Source: an uncultured Candidatus Melainabacteria bacterium (lineage in GTDB: Bacteria > Cyanobacteriota > Vampirovibrionia > Gastranaerophilales > Gastranaerophilaceae). From it: 64,000 bases of DNA. The position numbers and the translations under genes were made by a program. The stretch covers positions 1-64,000 of the forward strand of contig CANARY010000001.1 of assembly GCA_947364235.1 (NCBI GenBank). Direction: 5' to 3'. The notes beneath the pieces are model-generated. The model was not told the origin of the DNA and searched no databases. It worked only from the letters and a program-made list of their open reading frames with translations. This document shows positions 43,861-52,415 of this stretch, one piece after another. Position 1 is the stretch's first letter. The number at the start of each line of letters is the position of its first letter.

Positions 43861-45747
43861 ATGAATATTAACCCAATTAACAGAATAAACAACATAACAC
43901 TGCGCGGTAAGTCAGAAAAACAAGAACCGCAAACTTTTAAACCGCAAGAAGACAAATTAATAAAGGAGCTTGATAAAATGAGCATGATTAACAATGTAAA
44001 TATTGGTAAAAAAGATTTTGAGCTGAACCTTTCGATGGAAGAGCTCGAAAAAAGAACTCACAAAGATTATTTAACTACAAAAAAAATGCTGGCAGCTGAT
44101 GCACCGGAATACTTAGAGCTGGCAGACGGAGACAAAGAAGCTTTGAAACATTTAGTAAAAGCTGCTGTTGTTTTAGATAAAGTAAATATGCAGCTTGATA
44201 ATCCTAACAATCTTCAGTTCAAAGAATATCTTGAATCTGAGATTACAAAAGGAAACGAGCAGGCAAAACTTACAAAAATTCTTTTTGATGCACAAAAAGG
44301 CGTTTGCGCGCTTGATAGAAACAGCTTTATGATTGAGCTGGTTAAAGGTGTCTCAGAACGCCCGGGCAAAGGTGTTTACCCGCAGGATTTGGAAAAAGAA
44401 GAGTTCCATAATATTCTTATTGCAATGTTAAAAGACGGTAAAGTTGATGAAGTTGCAAAAATTCTTAACCAGCGCTCAGTTGTTGAAAGGGCTGGAAATG
44501 CGCTTGTAGCAGCAGATTATGTAGACAAATTTAAAGATGATTTTGCTTATATGGCATCAGAGCTGGAAAAAGCTGCTGAAACTTCAACAAATGAAGATTT
44601 CAACGAGTTTTTGAAACTGCAGGCAAAAGCTTTGAGAACAGCTGACCCAATGCTTGATGCTTATGCTGATAAAAAATGGGCGGCTCTTCAGGATACTCCA
44701 TTAGAATTTACAATAACAAGAGAAAATTATTCTGATGAACTCACTGAAACTGTGGTTGAAAATCCAGAGCTTAAAGCTCTTCTTGACGAAAACGGAATTA
44801 CTCCTGTTGCAAAAGATTTTCTTGGAGGCAGAGTCGGAATTATTAACAAAAAAGGCACAGAAGCAATTTTGAATGTTAAAAAATTCCTTCCTTTGATGGC
44901 ACAGAATATGCCGTTTAAAGATGACTACATCCAGAATATATCTCCTGATAAAGAGTCAAAGCAAACAATGGTTGATGCTGATTTAGTTGCTGTAACCGGT
45001 GATGTTGGAGAGTTTAGAGCAGGGATTACGCTTGCCGAAAACCTTCCAAACGATGACAAACTTTCAATTAAAGAGCTTGACGGAGGAAGAAGAAATGTTT
45101 ACCACAGGCAAATTCGTTTAATCACCTCCGAAGATGCGCGTGAAAAAATGAAAAAGAGGCTTGAAGCGACATTAAATCCAGAGCTTCACAAGTATTACAA
45201 CGACGAAGCTGACCACTGGTTCACTGTCGGACACGAAAACGGGCATTCGCTTGGACCGAAATCAGGAACAGAAGGATTAGGCAAATACAAATCAATTATA
45301 GAAGAGAATAAAGCTGACATGATTTCTCTTGCAATGGTTGATATCTTAACAGAAGCCGGAATGTATACTCCTGAGCAACGAGAACAGATTATCGTAACTT
45401 ATGCAGCTGATAATATGATGATGTCAAAACCAACATTAAGCCAAGCACACAGGGTTCGTTCAGTTATGCAGAATTACTATTTCATCAAAGAAGGGGCTAT
45501 TGAAATTTCTCCAGAAGGCGTTTTAAACGTAAACATCGACAAAATGGTTCCAACTGCAAGAAAAATGCTTGAAGAAATCATTCAGGTACAGATGAAAGGT
45601 GATTTTACAAAAGGCGAAAAATACGTCAATGACTACTTTGTATGGACTCCTGAGATGGAAAAAATGGCAGAGAATATCAAAAAAGTATCAAAAACTCTTA
45701 ACGGGAAAGTAGAATCACCACTCGCTGATAAGCTAATTACAGAGTAA
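43861..45747 (+). CDS. M49-like (dipeptidyl peptidase III-related) metallopeptidase
   Basis: About 628 residues. Zinc-site motif VGHENGHSLGP (His458, Glu459, His462), with IIEENKADMISL about 20 residues later supplying the third ligand. This spacing and the LGKYKSIIEENKAD stretch recall M49/DPP III-type peptidases. The motif is HExxH rather than HExxGH. I choose the ATG at 43861 because the protein then begins MNINPINRINNITLRGK, the lineage-type lead motif. The upstream in-frame ATG at 43798 lies in the structured RNA. Ribosome-binding site is weak (AAGAG). Confidence 0.62.
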   Translation: MNINPINRINNITLRGKSEKQEPQTFKPQEDKLIKELDKMSMINNVNIGKKDFELNLSMEELEKRTHKDYLTTKKMLAADAPEYLELADGDKEALKHLVKAAVVLDKVNMQLDNPNNLQFKEYLESEITKGNEQAKLTKILFDAQKGVCALDRNSFMIELVKGVSERPGKGVYPQDLEKEEFHNILIAMLKDGKVDEVAKILNQRSVVERAGNALVAADYVDKFKDDFAYMASELEKAAETSTNEDFNEFLKLQAKALRTADPMLDAYADKKWAALQDTPLEFTITRENYSDELTETVVENPELKALLDENGITPVAKDFLGGRVGIINKKGTEAILNVKKFLPLMAQNMPFKDDYIQNISPDKESKQTMVDADLVAVTGDVGEFRAGITLAENLPNDDKLSIKELDGGRRNVYHRQIRLITSEDAREKMKKRLEATLNPELHKYYNDEADHWFTVGHENGHSLGPKSGTEGLGKYKSIIEENKADMISLAMVDILTEAGMYTPEQREQIIVTYAADNMMMSKPTLSQAHRVRSVMQNYYFIKEGAIEISPEGVLNVNIDKMVPTARKMLEEIIQVQMKGDFTKGEKYVNDYFVWTPEMEKMAENIKKVSKTLNGKVESPLADKLITE

Positions 45748-46519
45748 TTTCATCAAGTTTTTGGTAAATTGCCGAAATTAAGATATATAACAAATCCTCT
45801 TTAACAGTTGGGAATTCAAGATTAAACCCGAGATTAAAGAGGGTTTGTTCTTTTAATATAACTTCTGAGTTTATATATCCGATAAAATCTGAGTTCTCGC
45901 TGACAAACATTCGTTTGAGTTTGGAATTATAATCTTCGGCTATGTTTTCCGGTATTTCTTCGTTGGAACAAGTTATCAGATTTTTTCCGTCAAAAAAAGA
46001 AATTAAAGTCGTTTTTTTACCATCAATAAATTGTTCTAAGTAAATAGTATTTGCTATTTCTTGCGAATGATTAACAATTGTTTTACTAATATCAATTATA
46101 TCTTGAAGAGAGCCGGCTGTTTCCTTAAACCCGTCTGCACGAACTACAAGCGGATATTCTTGAGGATATTTCATTATTTTGGGAGTATCAATTCCATATT
46201 TTTCTGCCATATTTCGTGCAAAACTATTCGACAAAATAAGCTGGGTCCAAAATGAGTTGATTGCAAAACAATTAATATAATTTACTCTCAAAACATCAGC
46301 AATCCCCTGCAGAATAAACTTTTTATCATCAACCAGAACAAGGTCAATTTTAAGAGCTTTGCATTTTTCAGCAAGCTCTTTAAATGTATTAAACCGAATA
46401 TCCGGAACATTTGGAAGCTCAAAATTCGTGTAGAGCTTATTAAGGTACTTTGATTTAAAAAGTAAATCAAGCACAGCAGAATCTGCTGAAGCGATTAACA
46501 AAACATTTAATGCCGGCAT
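45737..46519 (-). CDS. Degenerate PurD-like (GAR synthetase) ATP-grasp protein
   Basis: About 260 residues. It keeps the PurD layout: NVLLIASADSAVLDLL (N-domain), KIDLVLVDDKKFILQGIADV, NSFARNMAEKYGIDTPKI, and an ATP-grasp start YPLVVRADGFKETAGSL. It is much shorter than PurD (about 420). It lacks the normal N-terminal GGREHA-type motif and the C-terminal part. I choose the ATG at 46519, with TGGAGG ten bases upstream, inside the PurN-like gene end. Probably not a working GAR synthetase; it may bind a purine intermediate. Confidence 0.6.
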   Translation of the reverse strand: MPALNVLLIASADSAVLDLLFKSKYLNKLYTNFELPNVPDIRFNTFKELAEKCKALKIDLVLVDDKKFILQGIADVLRVNYINCFAINSFWTQLILSNSFARNMAEKYGIDTPKIMKYPQEYPLVVRADGFKETAGSLQDIIDISKTIVNHSQEIANTIYLEQFIDGKKTTLISFFDGKNLITCSNEEIPENIAEDYNSKLKRMFVSENSDFIGYINSEVILKEQTLFNLGFNLEFPTVKEDLLYILISAIYQKLDEITL

Positions 46520-46983
46520 CCGCTGCAGCCTCCAGAACATTTGTTTCCTTTTAATAAATCTTGTATATCAAAAGGTTCATTTAAGAGAATTTTTTCAATA
46601 ACAATAGGAAAAATAACTTGTTCTAAATATTCCATCTCTTGAAGAATATCGTCATAATGCGCATCATTTCGAATAAATACCGGATACTGAGCGAGTATTC
46701 TCACAGGGTCTGTAAAATAAATAGTAATTCCCGTAACTTTAACTCCTTCAAGAAACGCTTCTCTTAGAGGTTCATCTGACTGAAAAGAAGGCAGTAAAGA
46801 ATAATGACATTTTAATACATTTGATTTTATATCATTTTTAAAATTCACATCAATAATCAAATCAAAATCATCTGGATTTTCAGGAAACGCAGTCAAAAGC
46901 TGATAATTATAATCATCCAATTTTGATATTACAGCATCTAAAACAGGAGTATTTTCAGAGTATAAAATTGCAATTGTTTTCAT
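46507..46983 (-). CDS. Degenerate PurN-like formyltransferase with Cys-rich tail
   Basis: 158 residues. CHYSLLPSFQSDEPLREAFL then GVKVTGITIYFTD corresponds to the PurN active-site region (HPSLLPAF, then GVK.TG.T.H.VD). The catalytic Asn/His context is changed and the protein is about 40 residues short. The C-terminus ends KCSGGCSGCRH, a CxxxCxxC-like metal site not found in PurN. It overlaps the PurD-like gene by 13 bases; the two are a coupled pair. Promoter side faces tRNA-Arg. Confidence 0.6.
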   Translation of the reverse strand: MKTIAILYSENTPVLDAVISKLDDYNYQLLTAFPENPDDFDLIIDVNFKNDIKSNVLKCHYSLLPSFQSDEPLREAFLEGVKVTGITIYFTDPVRILAQYPVFIRNDAHYDDILQEMEYLEQVIFPIVIEKILLNEPFDIQDLLKGNKCSGGCSGCRH

Positions 46984-47043
46984 AAGAATATTTTATCATA
47001 AGCAGCAAAACACTCCAGCATCTGATACAACCGTCCCTATAAC

Positions 47044-47072
47044 AAAAAAATCGGGTAGTTACCCGATTTTTT
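47044..47072 (-). terminator. Terminator directly after tRNA-Arg
   Basis: AAAAAAATCGGGTA with TACCCGATTTTTTT around two bases. The stem begins at the base after the encoded CCA on the minus strand. Symmetric, so it can also act on plus-strand reading. Confidence 0.85.
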
Positions 47073-47151
47073 TGGTGGCCCTGGAGGGAGTCGAACCCAC
47101 GGCAGACAAGGTTTAGGAAACCTCCGCTCTATCCTACTGAGCTACAGAGCC
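47073..47151 (-). tRNA. tRNA-Arg (CCT)
   Basis: Minus-strand cloverleaf: acceptor GGCTCTG with CAGGGCC, discriminator A, CCA encoded. The anticodon loop TTCCTAA reads CCU. The variable region is slightly long (about seven bases) and the T stem has one mismatch. Confidence 0.92.
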
Positions 47152-47183
47152 TTACTTTTCTATTTTACTTTACACACCCGCCC

Positions 47184-47212
47184 TTGTAAACCCCTTTTTG
47201 AAGTGTTAAAAT
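47184..47212 (+). promoter_or_regulatory. Promoter giving a leaderless glycosyltransferase mRNA
   Basis: TTGTAA (47184-47189), 17 bases, TAAAAT (47207-47212) with extended TG (TGTTAAAAT). Start would be about 47219, two to three bases before the ATG at 47222, with no Shine-Dalgarno. Confidence 0.6.
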
Positions 47213-47221
47213 ACTTAAATA

Positions 47222-48166
47222 ATGAGAAAGAGCAAAACAAAAATTTTAGCAATCCTGCCGATAAGCATCGGCGGCAGGCTTACAATGAACAGTATCATTG
47301 ACGGATTTAAACAAAATGACTGCCAGGTAACTGTTTATGACAACTTATTTGGCAAAAACTTCTCTGAAATACTTGAGAAAAATTTTAATTATATCGCTGG
47401 TTATGACTATGATGCAATTCAAATAAAAGTAGAAAACAACTTAAATATTCCAGCTATAAGCTATTTTTCAGACGATATAAGAAGCAAAACTTCCGGTCCT
47501 GACTGGGAAACATATCTTCCATTTCTGGAAGAAAAAGACAACTTCACTTTTTACTGGGATAAAGTATTGGCTGAATACGAAACTTTTCCAAATTTCCACT
47601 ACCTCCCGCATTTCGTAAATTTCGATATTTACAAAGAATCTAAAAGAAAACCAAAATTCGATATTATGTTTGCAGGCAGACTGGATACAGATTTTCGATT
47701 AAGCTTTTTTGAAGAACTTGTCTTAAAACTCCCAGAACTGCGTTTTGCTTGGTTTGCAATAGACAAGCATTATAGAGATGCGCGTGAACGTTCAAACTAT
47801 CCGGAAATCATTGACTTGTGTTACCAAGGATTTATCGATAACGAAAAAGATATGGCTAAAGCCATAAATAATTCAAAAATTGTTTTCAATATGAACTCTC
47901 AAGGAATCTCTTCTTTAAACTACAGAACGTTTCAAACAACTGCCTGTAAAAAGCTTCTGATAAGCGATTACCGAGAAGAGCTCGCACTGTTTGAAGGCAA
48001 CATGCCTTTTTATGAAGACTTTTCTGATCTTATTTTCAAAATCGAAAATTATCTTGAAGATGAAGAAGCTTACAAAAAAGTTACAGAAGAATGCTATAAA
48101 ATTGCACGACAAAGCCACAATTCAAAAGACTGCGTCAGATATATTCTGAAAACTGTACAAAACTAA
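47222..48166 (+). CDS. CgeB-like glycosyltransferase
   Basis: 314 residues. An N-terminal Rossmann-like half (ILAILPISIGGRLTMNSIID) is followed by a C-terminal half with DIMFAGRLDTDFRLSFFEEL and the late motif NMNSQGISSLNYRTFQTTAC, where other family members have R.FE..ACG. This pattern is that of CgeB/GT4-like enzymes that transfer sugars to surface structures. The ATG follows the -10 box by 9 bases, so translation probably starts without a leader. Converges with the PAP2 gene (four-base overlap). Confidence 0.75.
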   Translation: MRKSKTKILAILPISIGGRLTMNSIIDGFKQNDCQVTVYDNLFGKNFSEILEKNFNYIAGYDYDAIQIKVENNLNIPAISYFSDDIRSKTSGPDWETYLPFLEEKDNFTFYWDKVLAEYETFPNFHYLPHFVNFDIYKESKRKPKFDIMFAGRLDTDFRLSFFEELVLKLPELRFAWFAIDKHYRDARERSNYPEIIDLCYQGFIDNEKDMAKAINNSKIVFNMNSQGISSLNYRTFQTTACKKLLISDYREELALFEGNMPFYEDFSDLIFKIENYLEDEEAYKKVTEECYKIARQSHNSKDCVRYILKTVQN

Positions 48167-48789
48167 CAGTTCAAAGACTTTGATGTAATAATATACAGGT
48201 TAACCATCATAAATCCAATGAACAGCCCTGCAACAACATCAGATAAGAAGTGTACCCCAAACCACATTCTTGAAATCGCAATTATCACAATAATTAAACC
48301 GAAAAATATAGCAAAGAAATAGCGCCAGAACTCTGAGCTAATATGGTGAAGTACGAAATAAATTAAAATCCCATAAAAGCACATTGTTACAGAACAATGG
48401 TGAGAAGGGAAGCTGAACCCTTCATACCCGCACCCGTACGGGCGTTCTCTGCATACAAAATCTTTCAAAAATAAAGTTAAAATAGAAGTTGCTTTTGTAA
48501 AAAATATCAGCAAAAAACATTTCAAATATCTTGTATGCGAAACAAGGACGCACCCTGCTGCAATCATAGGCCAATAAAAATGTACAAAAGGATAAAATTC
48601 TGCAATAAAGTTCGGAACATAAACCGGATAAGGAGAAAGCGCACGCCTCACAAAATGCAGAATATTACCGTCAATTTCTCTCATCCCGGGAAAATAAAGC
48701 ACAAGAAGCGTCAAAACTGCTGCCACAACTACCGAAGTTCCAACATAACTCCAGTTCAAAGCTATTCCATATTCTTGTTTCCTAGCCAT
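48163..48789 (-). CDS. PAP2-family membrane phosphatase
   Basis: 208 residues with about five hydrophobic segments. The three PAP2 motifs are present: KDFVCRERPYG, then FPSHHCS (PSxH), then SRMWFGVHFLSDV. It likely dephosphorylates undecaprenyl-PP or a phospholipid at the membrane. The Gly of PSGH is His here. A gene encoding a membrane protein and ftsH lie upstream on the same strand (15-base gap). Confidence 0.88.
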   Translation of the reverse strand: MARKQEYGIALNWSYVGTSVVVAAVLTLLVLYFPGMREIDGNILHFVRRALSPYPVYVPNFIAEFYPFVHFYWPMIAAGCVLVSHTRYLKCFLLIFFTKATSILTLFLKDFVCRERPYGCGYEGFSFPSHHCSVTMCFYGILIYFVLHHISSEFWRYFFAIFFGLIIVIIAISRMWFGVHFLSDVVAGLFIGFMMVNLYIITSKSLNC

Positions 48790-48803
48790 TCTTTCCTCTA
48801 TTC

Positions 48804-49295
48804 TTAAATACTTGTTGAAACTACATTTATTAATTTATTAATCACAGCCATAACAAACGGAGTAAACTCATTTACAAAAACCGCAAAAAAGAATAAAGCC
48901 GAAATAACTGCAATAATTTTCTGAATATCAGAAAACATAAACACTTTATTTTTTCTAAAATCTTCTATACCCTGATACTCATCAGTAAAAGGTTTCACTG
49001 GAAGTTTTTCTTCTATTCTTTCTAATACGTTAGCATATTTAACTTTTATAAGCGTGTTATAAGAATCCACATTCATCCACCAAAGCGCACTTACTGCAAT
49101 TCCAAGAAGAGCAAAAACAAGTGTAGCCGATATTTTACTTAAAAACACAACATTCCCGGTGTAAATCATTGCAAGCAGAATAACAAACAGCGAAATCATA
49201 TAGAAACGATTTGTATTGAAATTTCTATCAATAAAATTTTCTTTTTGTTCAGAATACAGCTTGTACTCCTGAAAAATCATTTCGTCTCTATCCAT
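48804..49295 (-). CDS. Membrane protein downstream of ftsH, unknown
   Basis: 163 residues with three hydrophobic segments (near 33-50, 55-75, 128-160) and a charged N-terminus [20 protein letters not shown]. It starts inside the end of ftsH (8-base overlap), so it is coupled to it. No family recognised; a small adaptor or unrelated membrane protein are both possible. Confidence 0.6.
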   Translation of the reverse strand: MDRDEMIFQEYKLYSEQKENFIDRNFNTNRFYMISLFVILLAMIYTGNVVFLSKISATLVFALLGIAVSALWWMNVDSYNTLIKVKYANVLERIEEKLPVKPFTDEYQGIEDFRKNKVFMFSDIQKIIAVISALFFFAVFVNEFTPFVMAVINKLINVVSTSI

Positions 49296-51213
49296 TATTC
49301 TCTCCGTTTTCTTCTACAATTTCAGCATCAATCACGACTTCATCTTCAACAACTTCACCACGCTGAATTCTAACCTGCCTCATCAAATCTTCAAACTCTT
49401 TTTCATCAAGAGTTTCTTTTTCAAGAAGAGTTTTTGCAATGAACTCAAGCATATCCCTATTTTCGCTTAAAAGCTGTTTCGCGCATTCATACTGCTTATC
49501 AACAATCATTTTAACTTCTTTATCAATATCAGCAGCGATTTCTTCTGAAAAATCCCTTGTGTTTCCAAAATTCCTGCCCATAAATACATGTTCCTGGTTT
49601 TTTCCATAAGCAAGATTACCCATCTTGTCACTCATACCATATGTAGTAACCATGCTTCTTGCAAGCGAAGAAACTTTTTCTAAATCATTTGAAGCGCCTG
49701 TAGTAACGTTGTCTTTGCCGTAAACAAGCTCTTCTGCGACTCTTCCGCCTAAAATCATTGCAATTCTATCCAAAAGTTGGTTTTTGCGCATTGTAAGATG
49801 GTCTTTTTCAGGGAGAGTAAGCGTAATACCCAACGCCATACCGCGCGGAATAATTGAAACTTTATGCAAAGGATCGCAATCTTTAAGAAGTTTTGCAAGC
49901 AAAGCATGACCAACTTCATGATAAGCTGTATTTTCCTTTTCTTCATCAGAAATTATTCTGCTTTTCTTTTCCGGCCCAGCCATCACCTTATCAATAGCTT
50001 CTTCTAAATCCGGCATTTCAATTTCAGACTTATCATGCCTTGCTGCAAGAAGCGCAGCTTCATTCAGAAGGTTCTGCAAATCTGCACCAGTAAACCCAGG
50101 TGTACGTTTTGCAAGAGTCTTCAAATCCACTTCTTTTGCAAGCGGTTTATTCTTGGCATGAACATTCAAAATCTGTTCTCTGCCTAAAACATCAGGTTTA
50201 TTAATAACAATCTGCCTGTCAAATCTTCCAGGACGTAAAAGTGCATTATCCAAAATATCAGGCCTGTTTGTTGCAGCCAGAATAATTATGTTTGTGTTTT
50301 CATCAAAACCATCCATTTCAACAAGCAGCTGGTTAAGAGTCTGCTCTCTTTCGTCGTGGCCGCCGCCCATGCCGGCACCTCTCTGACGGCCTACTGCATC
50401 AATTTCATCAATAAACACAATACAAGGCTGATGTTTCTTTGCCTGTTCAAACAAATCTCTAACGCGTGAAGCACCAACACCAACAAACATTTCAACAAAG
50501 TCTGAACCGCTTATTGAAAAGAATGGAACTCCTGCTTCACCTGCAACAGCTTTCGCCATCAAAGTTTTACCTGTACCCGGCGACCCTACAAGCAGAACAC
50601 CTTTTGGAATTTTTGCTCCAAGCTTAACATATTTATCAGAATGCTTGAGAAAATCAACAATTTCTTCAAGCTCTTTTCTTTCTTCATCAATACCGGCTAC
50701 GTCTGCAAAAGTCGTCTTAACTTTACTGTCCATTAGCATTTTTGCTCTGCTCTTTCCAAAAGACATAGCTTGAGCACCGCCGGCTTGGATTGATTTTATA
50801 ATCAAAAGCAAAAAACCAAATACAAGAAGAATTGTAATCAAAGACGAACCCATCAAAGAAGACGAATCTTTTGCACGTTTTGCATTAATCTCTACTTTAT
50901 TTTCTTCAAGTTTTGGAAGAATATCAGAATTTTCAGGAAGTGTAACTCTATACTGAACTTTTGGAGGCTTAACCTCACCATACAAAAGGTTAGTATTTGT
51001 TTTTTTTGCTTCTGGCTGCTTTATAGGAACAGCTATTAGCGCTCCTTTTCCCATATCTACGCTTTTAATTTCATTACTTTCCACTTTTTGTAAAAAAGCT
51101 GTATATGATAACTCTTCAGTACTTGAAGTAGGACCTGTAAAAAGCATAGAAACAAACGCAAGAACCATTATGCCTAAAATTACGTACATCCCGATTGATT
51201 GATTTTTATTCAT
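49288..51213 (-). CDS. ftsH: ATP-dependent zinc metalloprotease FtsH
   Basis: 641 residues, full length. Two membrane segments (near 8-25 and 122-140), then an AAA+ module with [13 protein letters not shown] near 208, [12 protein letters not shown] near 265, and the second region of homology with [21 protein letters not shown]. The M41 zinc site is [10 protein letters not shown] near 430. Degrades unneeded membrane and cytosolic proteins. AGGGAGAAAT precedes the ATG. The 118 bases between it and the divergent muramidase gene hold both promoters. Confidence 0.97.
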   Translation of the reverse strand: MNKNQSIGMYVILGIMVLAFVSMLFTGPTSSTEELSYTAFLQKVESNEIKSVDMGKGALIAVPIKQPEAKKTNTNLLYGEVKPPKVQYRVTLPENSDILPKLEENKVEINAKRAKDSSSLMGSSLITILLVFGFLLLIIKSIQAGGAQAMSFGKSRAKMLMDSKVKTTFADVAGIDEERKELEEIVDFLKHSDKYVKLGAKIPKGVLLVGSPGTGKTLMAKAVAGEAGVPFFSISGSDFVEMFVGVGASRVRDLFEQAKKHQPCIVFIDEIDAVGRQRGAGMGGGHDEREQTLNQLLVEMDGFDENTNIIILAATNRPDILDNALLRPGRFDRQIVINKPDVLGREQILNVHAKNKPLAKEVDLKTLAKRTPGFTGADLQNLLNEAALLAARHDKSEIEMPDLEEAIDKVMAGPEKKSRIISDEEKENTAYHEVGHALLAKLLKDCDPLHKVSIIPRGMALGITLTLPEKDHLTMRKNQLLDRIAMILGGRVAEELVYGKDNVTTGASNDLEKVSSLARSMVTTYGMSDKMGNLAYGKNQEHVFMGRNFGNTRDFSEEIAADIDKEVKMIVDKQYECAKQLLSENRDMLEFIAKTLLEKETLDEKEFEDLMRQVRIQRGEVVEDEVVIDAEIVEENGENNG

Positions 51214-51331
51214 ATTTCTCCCTCTTAAACATTTACTTCATTATACCATAAACTGTAACTTTTTGTTTACAAAAAAGCAATTATCCTGATAAACAAAACT
51301 TTATATATATAAGTAATACTATAGGGATATT

Positions 51332-52174
51332 ATGAGCGCGCACAACTTCTGGAACAATTTTTCACACGGCTTTATGCACGGAATGTTTAATAACAGTCCG
51401 TTTTTCAGCTGTGGCTGGGGTAATTGGGGCTGCAATAGCTTTTTCAACTCCAATTTGTACTTTGTTCCAAATGTGTTTTCTATGATGAATTTTTCTCAGC
51501 TTATGCCGGAAATGAGTCCTCCTGCATTTCCAAATGTTTCGTTTGATAGAAACAAACTTTTTCCGGTTGATAAATGGGAAGTCTATTCAAATAATAATTT
51601 TGATTTTAATTTTAATGTCGGATTTGACACTTTTGAATACAAAGAAACGCCAAAAGCAGAAAACATCAAGCCGGCAAAAATGACCGGAACATCTGTTAAC
51701 GACAAATATTTCGACAAAATGTCAGAATATATTTTGTCACAAGAAGGCGGTTACGTTAACGACCCTGCAGATAGAGGCGGAGAGACGAATAAAGGCATTA
51801 CAAAAGCAACTTACGATGATTATAGAAGACGAAAAGGCCTGCCTGTAAGAAATGTCAGAGAAATCACTGCACAAGAAATTAAAGACATTCATTATGAATT
51901 CTTTACAGCGTGCGGAGCCGACAAAATTGACAACCCGCAAATGGCACTTATGGTATTTGATGTAGCGATTGGCTCCGGAGTTTCACGTGCTAAAAAGATG
52001 TTTAAGCAAAGCGGCGGTGATATTAATAAATTTGAACAGTTAAGACGGGAATTTTACAATAACATTGTAAAAAATGACTCCTTGCAAAAAAGATTCATTA
52101 AAGGATGGAATAACCGAGTAAATCACACAAGAGAATTTGCATCTGCAAATTTGCCGGATAAAGTCAGCGCATAG
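51332..52174 (+). CDS. GH108-type muramidase with unusual F/N-rich N-terminus
   Basis: 280 residues. The C-terminal 165 match the GH108/PG-binding-3 endolysin fold: SQEGGYVNDPADRGGETNKG, where Glu is the catalytic acid, then ITKATYDD, IKDIHYEFFTACGAD, and FDVAIGSG. It would cut peptidoglycan. The first 115 residues are rich in Phe, Asn, Trp and Met (NFWNNFSHGFMHGMFNNSPF) with no signal peptide. This N-terminus looks like a disordered or aggregating targeting region. Phage origin is possible, but no phage genes are adjacent. Confidence 0.8.
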   Translation: MSAHNFWNNFSHGFMHGMFNNSPFFSCGWGNWGCNSFFNSNLYFVPNVFSMMNFSQLMPEMSPPAFPNVSFDRNKLFPVDKWEVYSNNNFDFNFNVGFDTFEYKETPKAENIKPAKMTGTSVNDKYFDKMSEYILSQEGGYVNDPADRGGETNKGITKATYDDYRRRKGLPVRNVREITAQEIKDIHYEFFTACGADKIDNPQMALMVFDVAIGSGVSRAKKMFKQSGGDINKFEQLRREFYNNIVKNDSLQKRFIKGWNNRVNHTREFASANLPDKVSA

Positions 52175-52194
52175 CAGCTTTGCCATTTATCTAC

Positions 52195-52224
52195 AAAAAA
52201 AAGCCGTTTCTTTTGAGAACGGCT
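52195..52224 (-). terminator. Minus-strand intrinsic terminator with no annotated minus gene
   Basis: AGCCGTT at 52202-52208 pairs with AACGGCT at 52218-52224. The T run (eight T) is present only when read on the minus strand. The flanking genes are both on the plus strand, so this points to an antisense or small RNA arriving from 52230-52415. Confidence 0.65.
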
Positions 52225-52244
52225 ACCAGACTTGGGGAGGAGGT

Positions 52245-52310
52245 ATGAAAAACCATTTGGTTTTCCATATTATTCTTATCGGCATAATTTTTATTTTCTT
52301 TAGAATTTGA
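52245..52310 (+). CDS. Micropeptide 3, hydrophobic (candidate)
   Basis: 21 residues: MKNHLVFHIILIGIIFIFFR plus Ile. GGGGAGG ends four bases before the ATG and a second AGGAGG touches it, so spacing is not ideal. The start codon lies in a small hairpin (AAACC ATT TGGTTT). A weak AT hairpin with T run (52358-52383) follows. A minus-strand terminator lies just upstream. This arrangement resembles a type I toxin with an antisense RNA, but evidence is weaker than at 43702 and 59591. Confidence 0.35.
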   Translation: MKNHLVFHIILIGIIFIFFRI

Positions 52311-52415
52311 GAAGCAATATCATCTATTTGCTGTAGAGAAAAACTGTTTAGTTTTGTAAAAAAACATTTGTACATGTTTTTTATTATTGCTAATCTATAG
52401 TAATAGGGGATTTTT

